DNA of 64,000 bases from Reinekea forsetii (GCF_002795845.1 NZ_CP011797.1:248001-312000); one strand, 5' to 3'. Positions 19,009 to 28,659 are shown, numbered from the stretch's first letter. The notes: generated from the letters alone by a model not told the origin. Translations and numbers: made by a program.

Positions 19009-20223
19009 ATGCCTCAAAAATACGGTAGTTTGAAGGGCTTAACCGATCTTATAAACATGTCAAAAGGAGTTGCAACCTTGATTATTTTATTTTTTTGGCT
19101 CTGTGTTTTTTGTTCGCTCTACAGCTATTTTTTGTACCCGTTGCTGTTGCTTATTGGGGTTAAAAAATATGCCAAAGCGTCGGTAATAACCAATCCAAGG
19201 ACGGATCATTTGCTGAACTATTCGCTCATTGTTACTGCCTATAATGAAGCGCAGCGGATCGAAGAGAAAATTATTAATTTACTCGCCTTAGAGTTTGATC
19301 CGGCGCGCTTAGAACTCATCATCGCCTCCGATTGCAGCGACGATGGTACCGACGCCCTAGTGGCCAGCTTCTCGGATCGCGGCATAGTATTGGTTCGGGC
19401 CCCGCAACGATTGGGCAAGGAAAACGCGCAGTGGTCGGCGATCCAACGGGCCACTGGCGATGTCCTCGTGTTCTCCGATGTCGCCACTTTGATGCAGGTC
19501 GATGCGATCGAGAAATTGGATCGGCACTTTCAACGGGGCGATGTCGGCGCCGTCTCCAGTGAGGACAGGTTTGTCGGCACGCAGGGCGCGGTTGCCGGAG
19601 AGGGCTTTTATGTCCGGTATGAAATGTGGTTGCGCCGTCAGGAAAGTCGCTTAGGCGGGTTGGTAGGACTCAGTGGCTCCTTTTTCGCGGCTCGTCGGGA
19701 CCTGTGCCGGCAATGGGATATCCATTCTCCGTCGGACTTTAACACCGCGCTTAATTGTGCCCGGGCCGGTTTGCAATCGATCTCGGCGCCCGATGTATTG
19801 GGTTTTTATGCGGATTTAAAAGATCCGAGTAAAGAATACGCGCGCAAGGTGCGCACGGTGTTGCGCGGTATGACCGGGTTGTCACGCCACCCTGAGGTGC
19901 TCAATGTGAGTCGGTTTGGATTCTATGCCGTTCAAGTATTCAGCCACAAACTGATGCGTTGGGCCGTGCCCTGGTTTCTGCTGGCGCTGTTGTTGGTGTC
20001 GGCGAGCCTAGCCGGTGTGGGCGGATTTTATCGACTCGCCCTGATCGGCCAGATACTGTTTTACGCCACGGCCGGTCTTGCCCATCTCAGTGAGCGGATG
20101 CGCGCATTGGCGCCCATTCGTTTGATCTATTTTTTTGTTCAGGTCAATCTAGCGCTGATGGATTCGGCGCTAAAGTTTTTCTCTGGCACCCGCATGACCA
20201 CATGGAAGCCATCGGCCCGATGA
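19009..20223 (+). CDS. Membrane glycosyltransferase family 2 protein
   Basis: 404 residues: one N-terminal transmembrane helix (LIILFFWLCVFCSLYSYFL), a cytoplasmic GT-A domain and two or three C-terminal helices. GT2 landmarks are SLIVTAYNEAQRIEEKI, the metal/nucleotide segment ASDCSDDGTD, the acceptor segment VFSDVATLM and a late RKVRTVLRGM resembling a processive R/QxxRW site. The topology resembles polysaccharide synthases such as the exopolysaccharide-type GT2 group. ATG 19057 (MSKGV) is an alternative start that places the helix nearer the N-terminus; neither start has a strong ribosome binding site. Overlaps the aminotransferase gene by 4 bases (ATGA). Confidence 0.85.
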   Translation: MPQKYGSLKGLTDLINMSKGVATLIILFFWLCVFCSLYSYFLYPLLLLIGVKKYAKASVITNPRTDHLLNYSLIVTAYNEAQRIEEKIINLLALEFDPARLELIIASDCSDDGTDALVASFSDRGIVLVRAPQRLGKENAQWSAIQRATGDVLVFSDVATLMQVDAIEKLDRHFQRGDVGAVSSEDRFVGTQGAVAGEGFYVRYEMWLRRQESRLGGLVGLSGSFFAARRDLCRQWDIHSPSDFNTALNCARAGLQSISAPDVLGFYADLKDPSKEYARKVRTVLRGMTGLSRHPEVLNVSRFGFYAVQVFSHKLMRWAVPWFLLALLLVSASLAGVGGFYRLALIGQILFYATAGLAHLSERMRALAPIRLIYFFVQVNLALMDSALKFFSGTRMTTWKPSAR

Positions 20224-21344
20224 GGTGGCAGAGTTTGCCACCGGCCGGAAATACCATTCGGCTGGACAGCAGTGCTGAATCCTTAGGTCAGTTACTACCC
20301 GGCTATCAGTTGGTTTGGTTGAACTCCGGCACCGCCGCGCTCGCCTTTAGTTTAGTGCAACTAAAAATGCGCTATCCAGCCGTGTCGCAACCGGAAGTTA
20401 TTATCCCCGGTTACTGTTGTCCCGATCTAGTCGCGGCAGCTCTGTTCGCGGGTTTCATACCCAGGGTCGTCGATATCTGTGTCGATGACCCCAGCTACGA
20501 TCTCGCGCAGCTGGAATGCGCCTTAACGCAGCGTACCCTAGCAGTGATCGCCATTAACTTTTTGGGCATTGCCGAGCGACTGTCTGAGCTTCGTCGATTG
20601 CTCGCACCGTGGCCCAAGGTCGGGCTTATAGAGGACAATGCCCAATGGTTTCCCGATGCGCATGAGGTCGCTGGCCTGCAGGGTGATTACGTGACCTTCT
20701 CGTTCGGCCGCGGTAAGGCCGTGAGTTTGTTGGGTGGCGGTCTGGTGGCGGTAAAAGAGGGGCTAGCGTTATTCGACCTTAAGTTGAGTACCGAGGCCGG
20801 GAGCCCAAGCTGGCGCCTCAAGGTAAGGCTCTTGGCTCTCCTGTCGCAGCCGTGGGCATACTCTTGGATGGAGCAACTGCCGTTTCTAAAACTGGGTGCG
20901 ACGCGCTACCACGCCTTGGACAACATTTGTCTGATGTCAGCTGCTAAGCTGCTGCGGGTTCGGGCCAATGTGACTCACTACCGCTCATTAAGCCGTTTCG
21001 CTGAACAGGGATTGAAAGCGCGCATCGCTTCTACGCACAATGGTTTGCATGCACTGTTGACCAGCCCGCGCTGTCGACGCCTGCTGCGTTTTCCATTGCT
21101 AAGCCACCGGTCGGCGGATCGCGCCAGGCTGACTGAGAATTCGGCACTGCGTGGGCTGGGTGTGAGTCGGCTGTACAACGGTGCGCTGTCCGAACTTGAG
21201 GGCATATCTGAATTGGCCTTGCAGATGGGGCCTTTGCCCAATGCCGTGAGCTTCGCCCGCCGGCTGCTAACCTTGCCCACGCACCAACAGGTCAAAGCGT
21301 GTCACCTAGCAGCTATCACAACGCTAGTTGCAACGGATAAATGA
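20220..21344 (+). CDS. DegT/DnrJ/EryC1/StrS-type aminotransferase homologue
   Basis: PLP-dependent fold type I protein. NSGTAALAFSL is the phosphate/cofactor segment, IEDNAQW contains the Asp that contacts the pyridine nitrogen (about residue 139), and SFGRGKAVSLLGGG contains the Schiff-base Lys (about residue 166). Relatives transaminate nucleotide-linked keto-sugars to amino sugars, which would suit the surface polysaccharide locus; XrtA clusters often carry a divergent member. The chosen ATG overlaps the previous stop (ATGA); an upstream in-frame ATG at 20202 would add six residues. The segment GYCCPDLVAAA is unusual in having adjacent cysteines. Confidence 0.8.
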   Translation: MRWQSLPPAGNTIRLDSSAESLGQLLPGYQLVWLNSGTAALAFSLVQLKMRYPAVSQPEVIIPGYCCPDLVAAALFAGFIPRVVDICVDDPSYDLAQLECALTQRTLAVIAINFLGIAERLSELRRLLAPWPKVGLIEDNAQWFPDAHEVAGLQGDYVTFSFGRGKAVSLLGGGLVAVKEGLALFDLKLSTEAGSPSWRLKVRLLALLSQPWAYSWMEQLPFLKLGATRYHALDNICLMSAAKLLRVRANVTHYRSLSRFAEQGLKARIASTHNGLHALLTSPRCRRLLRFPLLSHRSADRARLTENSALRGLGVSRLYNGALSELEGISELALQMGPLPNAVSFARRLLTLPTHQQVKACHLAAITTLVATDK

Positions 21345-21375
21345 TCAGACGCGAGGCAGCATACTTGCCGTGGCC

Positions 21376-23778
21376 CTAGCCCGCCACCGCGCGTCGATGT
21401 TCTCTTATCTCCTCATTCTCTGGCTCAATCCCTAAGGCCGCATCCAGTATCTGCAAGGCTTTTGCTGGTTGGCCATTGAGATGCAAGATCCAGCCATAGG
21501 TATCCAACACCGCGGCAGAACCCGGCGCCAGTTCGGCCGCTGCTGCCGCGTAGAGTAGGGCCTGAGCGGGATCCTCGCTACGGACCAGCCAGGCCAGGTT
21601 GTTGAGTGCCGGCACCCACTCTGGATTTGCGGCCAGTGCCTGTTGGTATTGGCTGCGGGCCAATTCGCTGGCACCATTGGCCATGCTGATGCCCGCTAGA
21701 GCAGTAAAGGCCTCAGCATTGTTAGGCTGTTCCGCGATGAGACCCTGCAATCGATACCGCGCGCTCAGTGCGTCGGCCAGCTGAATATCGATCTTGGCTG
21801 CTAGCAGGGTCAGTTGGCTGTTGTTGGGCATCAATGCGATAGCCCGATCAACCGTCTTTAAGGCGCCCGCCCAGTCGCCCGCCTCGGCCTGAGCAATGCC
21901 CTCCGCACGCAACACATTGGCCCTGATGGCATGCGCTAGGGGCTGATCGTTGCTGTGATATGGGCTGGCAAGCGTCTGGGCCGCCGCCAACTGACCTTGA
22001 TTAATCAGCAATTCGACTGCGGCCGCATGCAGCGGCAAGGCGATGTCCGGGCGGGCCTCGGCCTGTTCGATCAACCAGATCGGCAGTGTATCGACCGGCA
22101 AGGATTGCGCCTTGGCCGCCACCAAAGACTGCACCAGGCCACTGTTGGTCGGACTGACGCGAATCGCCTCCAGCCAGAGCTCGGCGGCGCGATCCGGTTC
22201 ACCGTTCTGCTGATGCAGCCTAGCCAGGGCAGAAATGACATTGGGATTATTGGGCACCCGTGTGTGCAAGGTCGCCAACAGGGCGATGGCTGAACGACTG
22301 TTACCGAGCTGGACATCGGCCACGGCCATCAGCCACAACGCCGAGGGGTCGGTTGCGAACTCGGCGCCGATGCGCTCGCGCACGGTCTGTATTTCGGTGG
22401 TCTGTTGTTGCCTAACCAGCAGCGTCAGGTACAGCCCGGTGCTCGACCAGTCTTGGATATTCTCGGCAAAGGCCGCGCGCAGTTGCGCCAGGGCGGGTTC
22501 CATGCGTGCCTGGCCGACATAGTATTGCGCCAGCAGTAGATGTAAGCGGGTTTTACTGGGATCCAACCGCAGGGCCTTGCGCAGGGCTTGCACCCCCTGT
22601 TGTTCCTGCTGGTTGTTTAAGCAAATCACACCGTATAGGGACAGCAGCCCCAGGTCATCGGGCCGGGCCAGTAGGGCCCGTTGCAAGACCGCCAAGGCTT
22701 GGTCGGCTTTGCCCTGCTCGGCCTGAGCCAGTGCGGTCGCCTGAATCAGGGTCACCGGCGCGGTTTCGGCATTGAGGTTGGCCGACAGCAGCGCTTCAGC
22801 GCTTGCCAGATCACCCTCTTCGAAGTTAATTAGACCCAATAGCAGGGCGGCCTGCTGGTTATCTGGGAACTGATTGAGAATCTCTGCAAAAGCATCCTTG
22901 GCCGTCGCCAAGTCACCGATGCTGGCGGCGGCTAGGGCATCCTTATATTGCTGGCGGGCAAGGAAGGCTTCCGGATTGGCCGTGCGGATCAGACGGCTGT
23001 ATTCCAGTGCCTCGGCCGGGCGACCCTGAGCGGTTAAGACAGTGCTGAGCAGCTCTAAAACCTGCAGCCGGTCGCTTAACAGCATATCGGTCTCGGGCAG
23101 GTGCACCAGCGCTTCGGTAAGCGCTGCCGCTGCGGCCTCGAGTCGGTTGGCGTTATAGGCCAGGCGGGCGTCGTAATAGAGCATAATCGGGTCGTTGGGC
23201 CACTGCGCCAAGAGTTGGGTAGTCCACTGCTGCGCTTCGTCGTGGAGCCTGCTTTGCAATAACAGGGAAACAAATTCCCGCTTGGTGCTCAGGGTCGTGG
23301 CCGGGTTATTGACGAGCACGCGATACTGTTTTAATGCCTCCTGTTGATGGCCCGCCAGATAGGTCTGCAGGGCCTGTAATCGGTTAAATTCCGCCTGTTC
23401 GAGGGTGTTAGGCTGCCAGCCGGCCAGCAACTCTTGGGCCGAAATGGTTTTACCTTGCAATAACAGCACCTCAGCATAGGCCAGGCGAATGGCATCGATA
23501 CTGTCGCTTTGGTTTTTGAAGAGCGCCTCGGCCTGGTTTGGGCTACCAATACGCGTTAGTAAGCGCGCGTAGTGCACGATCAAGAGGGGATCGCTTGGGT
23601 CGGCCTGTAAAGCATTGCGAATCTCAATTAGCGCGGCGCGAAATTGGCCCTGCTGTTCATAGCGGACACTGCGATCCAAAAAGCTGGCGGCCTTTTCGAT
23701 CTGAGTATTGTCTGAGCAAGCGATCATAAAGCTCAAGACATAGAGCGCAACAAGAGTGGTGATCGATAATTTACGCAT
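21376..23778 (-). CDS. prsT: XrtA/PEP-CTERM system TPR-repeat lipoprotein PrsT
   Basis: 800 residues with an N-terminal lipoprotein signal (SFMIAC, Cys21) and then TPR repeats along almost the whole length, e.g. NALQADPSDPLLIVHYARLL, AFTALAGISMANGASELARS and WILHLNGQPAKALQILDAAL. PrsT is the giant TPR lipoprotein always found with the PrsK/PrsR pair in XrtA systems and is presumed to be a periplasmic or outer-membrane scaffold for polysaccharide export. Good ribosome binding site (GGGGAG) before ATG 23778; 13 bases downstream of prsR and surely co-transcribed. The product is Gln-, Ala- and Leu-rich. Assignment rests on TPR content, lipobox and neighbours. Confidence 0.9.
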   Translation of the reverse strand: MRKLSITTLVALYVLSFMIACSDNTQIEKAASFLDRSVRYEQQGQFRAALIEIRNALQADPSDPLLIVHYARLLTRIGSPNQAEALFKNQSDSIDAIRLAYAEVLLLQGKTISAQELLAGWQPNTLEQAEFNRLQALQTYLAGHQQEALKQYRVLVNNPATTLSTKREFVSLLLQSRLHDEAQQWTTQLLAQWPNDPIMLYYDARLAYNANRLEAAAAALTEALVHLPETDMLLSDRLQVLELLSTVLTAQGRPAEALEYSRLIRTANPEAFLARQQYKDALAAASIGDLATAKDAFAEILNQFPDNQQAALLLGLINFEEGDLASAEALLSANLNAETAPVTLIQATALAQAEQGKADQALAVLQRALLARPDDLGLLSLYGVICLNNQQEQQGVQALRKALRLDPSKTRLHLLLAQYYVGQARMEPALAQLRAAFAENIQDWSSTGLYLTLLVRQQQTTEIQTVRERIGAEFATDPSALWLMAVADVQLGNSRSAIALLATLHTRVPNNPNVISALARLHQQNGEPDRAAELWLEAIRVSPTNSGLVQSLVAAKAQSLPVDTLPIWLIEQAEARPDIALPLHAAAVELLINQGQLAAAQTLASPYHSNDQPLAHAIRANVLRAEGIAQAEAGDWAGALKTVDRAIALMPNNSQLTLLAAKIDIQLADALSARYRLQGLIAEQPNNAEAFTALAGISMANGASELARSQYQQALAANPEWVPALNNLAWLVRSEDPAQALLYAAAAAELAPGSAAVLDTYGWILHLNGQPAKALQILDAALGIEPENEEIREHRRAVAG

Positions 23779-23791
23779 GGAATTCGCTCCC

Positions 23792-25156
23792 CTAGCTATG
23801 ATCGATAAACAGATTATATTTTTTCAGTAGGTCGTACAGGGTCGGCCGGGTGACTCCCAATAACTTGGCGGCGGACGATATGTTGCGCTGACTGAGCGCC
23901 AGCGCGGAATGAATGGCCTCCACCTCGGCATTCTTGCGCGCTTCTTTTATATTGATCGCCAGGGGCTTGCGGGTCGGCGCTTGCAGGGCCAGGTCGGCGG
24001 CCTGGATCAGGGTGTTCTCTGCCAAGACCACGGCCCGCTTGATACGGTTTTCGACCTCCCGAATATTCCCCGGCCAACTGTAGTGACCGATGGCCTGCAG
24101 GGCATCATAGGAGAACACCATCGGCTTTACCGCGACCTCTTGGCAATAGCGCTTGAGTATATGATGGGCGATTAGGATCGGGTCGTTACCGCGTTCGCGC
24201 AGCGGCGGTATATCGATCACAATTTCACAGATCCGATAAAACAAATCTGCGCGGAAGGTGCCCGCCTGCACCATCTGCTGCAAGTTTTTATTGGTCGCAC
24301 AAACAACACGCAAATCGATGCGTATTTCCTTTCGGCCGCCCACGCGCTCGATCATCCGCTCCTGTAAAAAGCGCAGTACCTTGGCCTGCAGAGCCAATGG
24401 CATATCGCCAATTTCATCGAGAAATAGGGTGCCGCCCATCGCCTGTTCGATCTTGCCGATATTGCTCGTGCTGGCGCCGGTAAAGGAACCCTTTTCATAA
24501 CCAAAGAGTTCACTCTCGATTAGATTTTCCGGTACGGCGGCGCAATTTATCGCCACAAAGGGTCGGTCGCGGTCAGCGCTTTGACTATGGATAGCACGTG
24601 CCAATACCTCCTTGCCGGTACCGCTTTCACCGAGCAGGGTGGCGGTGATTTTGCTTTGGGCAATCTTGTCGATCATCCGGCAGATATTGCGCATTTGGGG
24701 ATTGGCAGTGATGAGTCCAGGTAAGGGTTCAGAGGCATCGAGCGATTGGCGGTTTTCCCATTCCAGTTGTGCCAGATGAAATGCCCGTTCGACAACGTGA
24801 TCGAGTCGGTCGGTATCGAGCGGTTTTAAATAGAAATCAAAGGCGCCTAAGGAGATCGCCTTGAGCGCATTGCGATGTTCATCTTTACCAGTTAGCACGA
24901 TAATTTTACTGCGCGGTGCAATGCTCAGGACCGCAGCGATGCAACGAAATCCCTCGCTGACGCCTTCGGCATCGGGTGGTAAACCCAGGTCCTGAATGAT
25001 GACCCGCGGCTGGTATTGGCGCACGAGCGTCAGCGCTTCCTGGACGGTGCTCGTCGTTACCAGGGTGGTTGCGAGTCCATCAAAATGCCATTTAAATTGG
25101 CTCTGCAAGCCCTCGTCGTCTTCAATAATTAATAGCGTTCTGGCTGACAGGTCCAT
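23792..25156 (-). CDS. prsR: PEP-CTERM-box response regulator PrsR (sigma-54 activator)
   Basis: 454 residues of NtrC layout. The receiver domain has acidic pair EDD (12-14), phospho-acceptor Asp56 in IIQDLGLP and Lys111. The AAA+ domain has Walker A GESGTGKE (176-183), the sigma-54 contact loop GSFTGA (223-228) and Walker B LFLDEIGDM. The C-terminus is a Fis-type helix-turn-helix (ISSAAKLLGVTRPTLYDLLKKY). In XrtA systems PrsR with sigma-54 turns on PEP-CTERM protein genes. Good ribosome binding site (AAAGGA) before ATG 25156. Located between its presumed kinase gene prsK and prsT. Confidence 0.93.
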   Translation of the reverse strand: MDLSARTLLIIEDDEGLQSQFKWHFDGLATTLVTTSTVQEALTLVRQYQPRVIIQDLGLPPDAEGVSEGFRCIAAVLSIAPRSKIIVLTGKDEHRNALKAISLGAFDFYLKPLDTDRLDHVVERAFHLAQLEWENRQSLDASEPLPGLITANPQMRNICRMIDKIAQSKITATLLGESGTGKEVLARAIHSQSADRDRPFVAINCAAVPENLIESELFGYEKGSFTGASTSNIGKIEQAMGGTLFLDEIGDMPLALQAKVLRFLQERMIERVGGRKEIRIDLRVVCATNKNLQQMVQAGTFRADLFYRICEIVIDIPPLRERGNDPILIAHHILKRYCQEVAVKPMVFSYDALQAIGHYSWPGNIREVENRIKRAVVLAENTLIQAADLALQAPTRKPLAINIKEARKNAEVEAIHSALALSQRNISSAAKLLGVTRPTLYDLLKKYNLFIDHS

Positions 25157-25168
25157 GTCATGTTTCCT

Positions 25169-27187
25169 TTAGCTAAAGGTTATTTCGAAGCGCGTTCCCA
25201 CACCCTCTGTGCTGTGTACCCTAAGACTAGCGCCGAGCTGCTCAAGATAGGACTTGGTCAGATAGGCACCAATGCCTAAGCCCTTGCCCGCCTTGGTGCT
25301 TGAAAAGGGTCGGAACAGCTCTTCATTGATGAACCTCTGACTCATACCCCGGCCGTTATCGGCGACCACCAGCAGACCACAGCCTTGGCGCAGTTGAGCG
25401 CTTATGGTCACCTGGCCATTCTGACCGGTAGCCTCTTGCGCATTGCGCACGAGGTTTTTGATAGCCAGGATTAGGCGCTGTTTATCCGCATTGATGGAGA
25501 AATTGTGCTTAACCCGCAAAATGGGCAAGGGATTGAAGCGCGCGCATTCCTCATAGAGCTGCGTGAGCAGAGTGCTAACTGAAAAGGCCGTGCGCTGTTC
25601 CTTAGCGGCCAGGTTGAATTTTTGTACCAGGCCCTGCATTCGGCCGATAGCATTTTCGACCGTCTTGATCATATCGTCGACAAAGGCAGGGTTGGCCTTA
25701 TGGCGCTCGGCATTCTTGCCAAGCAATGCCAGCTGGGCGATGACATTATTGATATCGTGCATAATAAAGGCAGCTAGCCGGTGGTATGTCTCCAACTGCT
25801 TGGCGTCACTGATGATTTTTTCTTGCTGGTGGAGCACTATATGGCTGGCCATTTGGCTGCTGATATTGGTAAGCAAATCGCGGTCTTCAAAGGTGATCTC
25901 GGTTTGGCTTTTGGGCCGGTTTAGGATGGCAAAGCCGATCAGACGTTGTTGAATAATCAATGGTGCGACCAACCAAATGTCGGCATTGGCCTTGATCCAA
26001 GTCGGCAATAGGTGGTTGTGCTCAGCCATGCTTTGCGTGCCGGTGTGTGGTTTGTAAATCCAGGCTTTACTCAGCATGGTGCGGACAAAGGGTACGCTGG
26101 TCGGCAGTGCAGCCGGGGCATCGCTTAGGCATGGGCTTAGGGTCATTTCACGCAGTTCAGCGCCCTGGTCGATCCACAGTCCACCCGGCTCAGCGCGCAT
26201 GGCGGTGCACAGGGTCAACAAGGCCTGCGCATAATAGTCGCCTTGCTGGTTGTGCAGCTCCGAGACCCGACGGTTGGCGTTGAGCCACTCTAGGCGGTAG
26301 TCGTACTTGAGCGCGAAAAAGTGTTTGCTAACGAAAACTTCAAAATGCTGCCGCAGGGTTCGCGAAATGATTAGGGTGAACAGTAATAGCAGAGCCATAA
26401 CCAAGGCTAGGGTAAAGAGGTAGGTGGCGAGAAACCCGGGCCTGTCTAGATAGACGCTGCTCAGCGCGACCGCGCCGATTAACAAGATGGCTAGGATTAG
26501 CGTGGTGGAAAAAAAGGCCGCCGGGCGCGATACGGTAAACAGATAGTGGCCATCACCGCGTTCGTTGAACAGGAGCGCACCTATGGTCAGCGCCAAGGAT
26601 ACACTGAAGGCCAGCGCCGCCCTTGCTTGCCACAATGCGCTGGGAATGGCTTGGGTCACTAGGCTGTAGCCGTAAATGACTAGATCGAAGGCAAAGAGAA
26701 AGCTAAGACCCAGTCCGATGAGTTTCATCATGCGATGGCTATCGACGTTGCGGACCAGCTGCTCGGTAAACACCAGGGCCAGGGTGGCCAATAGGAGCAG
26801 TACCAGACTCAGGGCCATGGCCGAGCTATTAGCGAAGAAGAGTAGGTAAAAACCAGCCCCCACAATAATCGATGTGACCGCGACCAGCCCGAACAACTTT
26901 GTCGGCCAGTTAGGCAGGGGCGCGCGTTTAACCAAGAGCAAAATGAGGCAGAGCAGCCAAAGGACAAAGCGCATCAGCTCGGCACTGAGGATCAGAGTCG
27001 TATTCGTCCGGGCCATCGTATAGCTAACAAAAAGTGTCAATGCCCAGCTAAATTGACCCACGACACCGACCAGTAAGAGGCGCTTCCACGGTTGCTGAAG
27101 AGCCTGCACCAGTAACAGGCCGAGCAGACAACCGGTGCTGACTAAGGCCGATAAAAATGCAGTTTGGGTGACCGAAAAATAATCCAT
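25169..27187 (-). CDS. prsK: XrtA/PEP-CTERM system histidine kinase PrsK
   Basis: 672 residues. The N-terminal ~280 residues contain about eight to ten transmembrane helices, followed by a GAF-like sensor stretch (AMRAEPGGLWIDQGAEL to LNRPKSQTEITFEDRDLL), then the phospho-acceptor His in FIMHDINNVIAQLALLGKNAE, and a C-terminal ATPase domain with N box IKNLVRNAQEATG, G1 box VVADNGRGM and G2 box KAGKGLGIGAYL. This is the arrangement of PrsK, the partner of PrsR. The signal sensed is unknown. 12 bases upstream of prsR in the same direction, so prsK-prsR-prsT form one operon. Confidence 0.93.
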   Translation of the reverse strand: MDYFSVTQTAFLSALVSTGCLLGLLLVQALQQPWKRLLLVGVVGQFSWALTLFVSYTMARTNTTLILSAELMRFVLWLLCLILLLVKRAPLPNWPTKLFGLVAVTSIIVGAGFYLLFFANSSAMALSLVLLLLATLALVFTEQLVRNVDSHRMMKLIGLGLSFLFAFDLVIYGYSLVTQAIPSALWQARAALAFSVSLALTIGALLFNERGDGHYLFTVSRPAAFFSTTLILAILLIGAVALSSVYLDRPGFLATYLFTLALVMALLLLFTLIISRTLRQHFEVFVSKHFFALKYDYRLEWLNANRRVSELHNQQGDYYAQALLTLCTAMRAEPGGLWIDQGAELREMTLSPCLSDAPAALPTSVPFVRTMLSKAWIYKPHTGTQSMAEHNHLLPTWIKANADIWLVAPLIIQQRLIGFAILNRPKSQTEITFEDRDLLTNISSQMASHIVLHQQEKIISDAKQLETYHRLAAFIMHDINNVIAQLALLGKNAERHKANPAFVDDMIKTVENAIGRMQGLVQKFNLAAKEQRTAFSVSTLLTQLYEECARFNPLPILRVKHNFSINADKQRLILAIKNLVRNAQEATGQNGQVTISAQLRQGCGLLVVADNGRGMSQRFINEELFRPFSSTKAGKGLGIGAYLTKSYLEQLGASLRVHSTEGVGTRFEITFS

Positions 27188-27461
27188 TATTCCGTCTCAG
27201 CATAACCGACTGGCAGTTATGTCCATCCATGAATGAGCAGTTTTAGTATAGACAGAAGAATTTTAAAATGTAGGCTTTTATGCCCCCTTGGCGAAAACCT
27301 TTACACCCTGAAAAAATTTGTCGGCTTATTTTGCAATCGTTTTGGAGGGAAATACTCGAGCCAAATTTTACCGTTTTCTCGGTCTTGATGGTCGCCAAAT
27401 TGGTCGCTCTAAAGAGGGCGATTCTACAACGTCATCAGGCTAGAGTACGGTATGGAAAATG

Positions 27462-27857
27462 CTATTTAGCGGTGGCAACGATAAAGTCACTGTAATTGCC
27501 ATACTGATCGAACACCGCGACTGCAAACTCATACAGCTTGGCGTCGTCATCGGTAGTTAAACCATGTTGGACTTCATTGGCAACCAATATAATGGTTTGG
27601 AACGGACCGTCGGGTAACTTACGGTAGCGGATTTCATAACCACCAATTTCCGCCTCAGGCATCGGTTCGTTATTTGCTCGCGTCAGCGGTCGTGACCAAT
27701 AGAGTTGCACCGATTTGGACACCTTTGCGGGACCCTTGTCGGGCGGCAGGTCGATACCCGGTGCCTGGTTTGATGGTCCACCCGGATCGGGACCATTAAG
27801 TTTGCCCAGCTCGCAGGCGGTTAAAAACAGGGCGAGTAGTAGCACGCTCCAACGCAT
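27462..27857 (-). CDS. Small lipoprotein with fibronectin type III-like domain
   Basis: 131 residues. A short signal peptide ends in FLTAC (Cys15), a good lipobox. Residues ~50-131 form one fibronectin-III-like beta sandwich: VQLYWSRPLTRANNEP, then IGGYEIRYRKLPDGPF, then KLYEFAVAVFDQYGNYSDF. The intervening ~30 residues are a Pro/Gly linker. It is a paralogue of the protein at 28084-28659, which shares the W-S-x-P-L-x-R-x-N and GGYEIRY segments. Probably outer-membrane-attached and possibly matrix-binding; no function is known. Confidence 0.75.
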   Translation of the reverse strand: MRWSVLLLALFLTACELGKLNGPDPGGPSNQAPGIDLPPDKGPAKVSKSVQLYWSRPLTRANNEPMPEAEIGGYEIRYRKLPDGPFQTIILVANEVQHGLTTDDDAKLYEFAVAVFDQYGNYSDFIVATAK

Positions 27858-28083
27858 GGAGGCTGTTCCTTTGTGATGAATTTTGCCGCAGTGTGGCGAT
27901 TTGAGAAATTAATACTGAGAACCTCATCACTTATTTACTGTTTTGCTGATTTTTTACGCTTTCAGAAGATGGGTGGCTTCATCTTTTTGACGCCTGTCGC
28001 CGCGATCCGGGATCGACGCGACAGGCGAAAGAGGTCTAGGCGGCACGCAACCTAACCCCATGATGTCGAGCGAGGCCGTGAAT

Positions 28084-28659
28084 TCAATCGATCTTGGCGG
28101 TAACGAAGTCGCTGTAGAGGCCATCCAAATCAAATGCGGCCACCTCAAAGGTCATCTGCTCAGGCTGTTCGATGTCAAAAAAACTGTGTTGATCGATACT
28201 CGCATCGGTGATGACAAGATGGTGATAGCCGAGGTCATCGGCGCTCTTATAGCGAATTTCGTAACCGCCTAGTTCGGTTGCAGCCATCAGCTCACCATTG
28301 CCGCGTTCTAGCGGGACTGACCAGTACAGCGTTGCAGCTGAGGCTTGATCTGGTAATGGCTCTGGCGTAGGTGCTGGTGCTGGTTCCGGTGTAGGTGTAG
28401 GTGTAGGTGTAGGTGTAGGTGTAGGTGTAGGTTCAGGCTCCGGATCTGGCATCGGGTCTGGTGTGGGCTCTGGCTCTGGCTCTGGCTCTGGGGCGGGCAG
28501 CGGTTCTGGCTCGGGTGTCGGCGCAGGTTCCGGGAGCGGTGCCGGATCATCGATGATCGGATCCTCGCTGCTGCCAGAGTCCAGAGGAGTGATTTCTATT
28601 TGGCACCCCGCCAAGAGCAGGGTAAGCAAGGCTGGGGTTAAAAAATGGCGTGTGATCAT
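28084..28659 (-). CDS. Lipoprotein with Pro-Glu/Pro-Thr linker and fibronectin type III-like domain
   Basis: 191 residues. The signal peptide ends in LLAGC (Cys19). Residues ~40-107 are a low-complexity linker of alternating Pro with Glu or Thr, encoded by tandem 6-bp repeats, which should be an extended spacer holding the C-terminal domain away from the membrane. Residues ~110-191 are a fibronectin-III-like domain (LYWSVPLERGNGE, LGGYEIRY, FEVAAFDLDGLYSDFV), paralogous to that of the gene at 27462-27857. Linker length may vary by replication slippage. Function unknown; placement beside prsK suggests a cell-surface or matrix role. Confidence 0.78.
   Translation of the reverse strand: MITRHFLTPALLTLLLAGCQIEITPLDSGSSEDPIIDDPAPLPEPAPTPEPEPLPAPEPEPEPEPTPDPMPDPEPEPTPTPTPTPTPTPTPEPAPAPTPEPLPDQASAATLYWSVPLERGNGELMAATELGGYEIRYKSADDLGYHHLVITDASIDQHSFFDIEQPEQMTFEVAAFDLDGLYSDFVTAKID
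28388..28429. repeat. Tandem hexanucleotide repeat, seven units of ggtgta
   Basis: Seven exact, contiguous copies of ggtgta lie inside the lipoprotein gene. On the coding (minus) strand they read as Thr-Pro codon pairs. A second, less regular set of ggctct units lies near 28464-28489 and encodes Pro-Glu pairs. Because the unit is six bases, gain or loss of units keeps the frame and only changes linker length. Confidence 0.95.

Noticed and set aside
28388-28429. CRISPR-like or VNTR array
   Set aside because: The units are six bases, contiguous, without spacers, and encode Pro-Thr codons in a lipoprotein gene.
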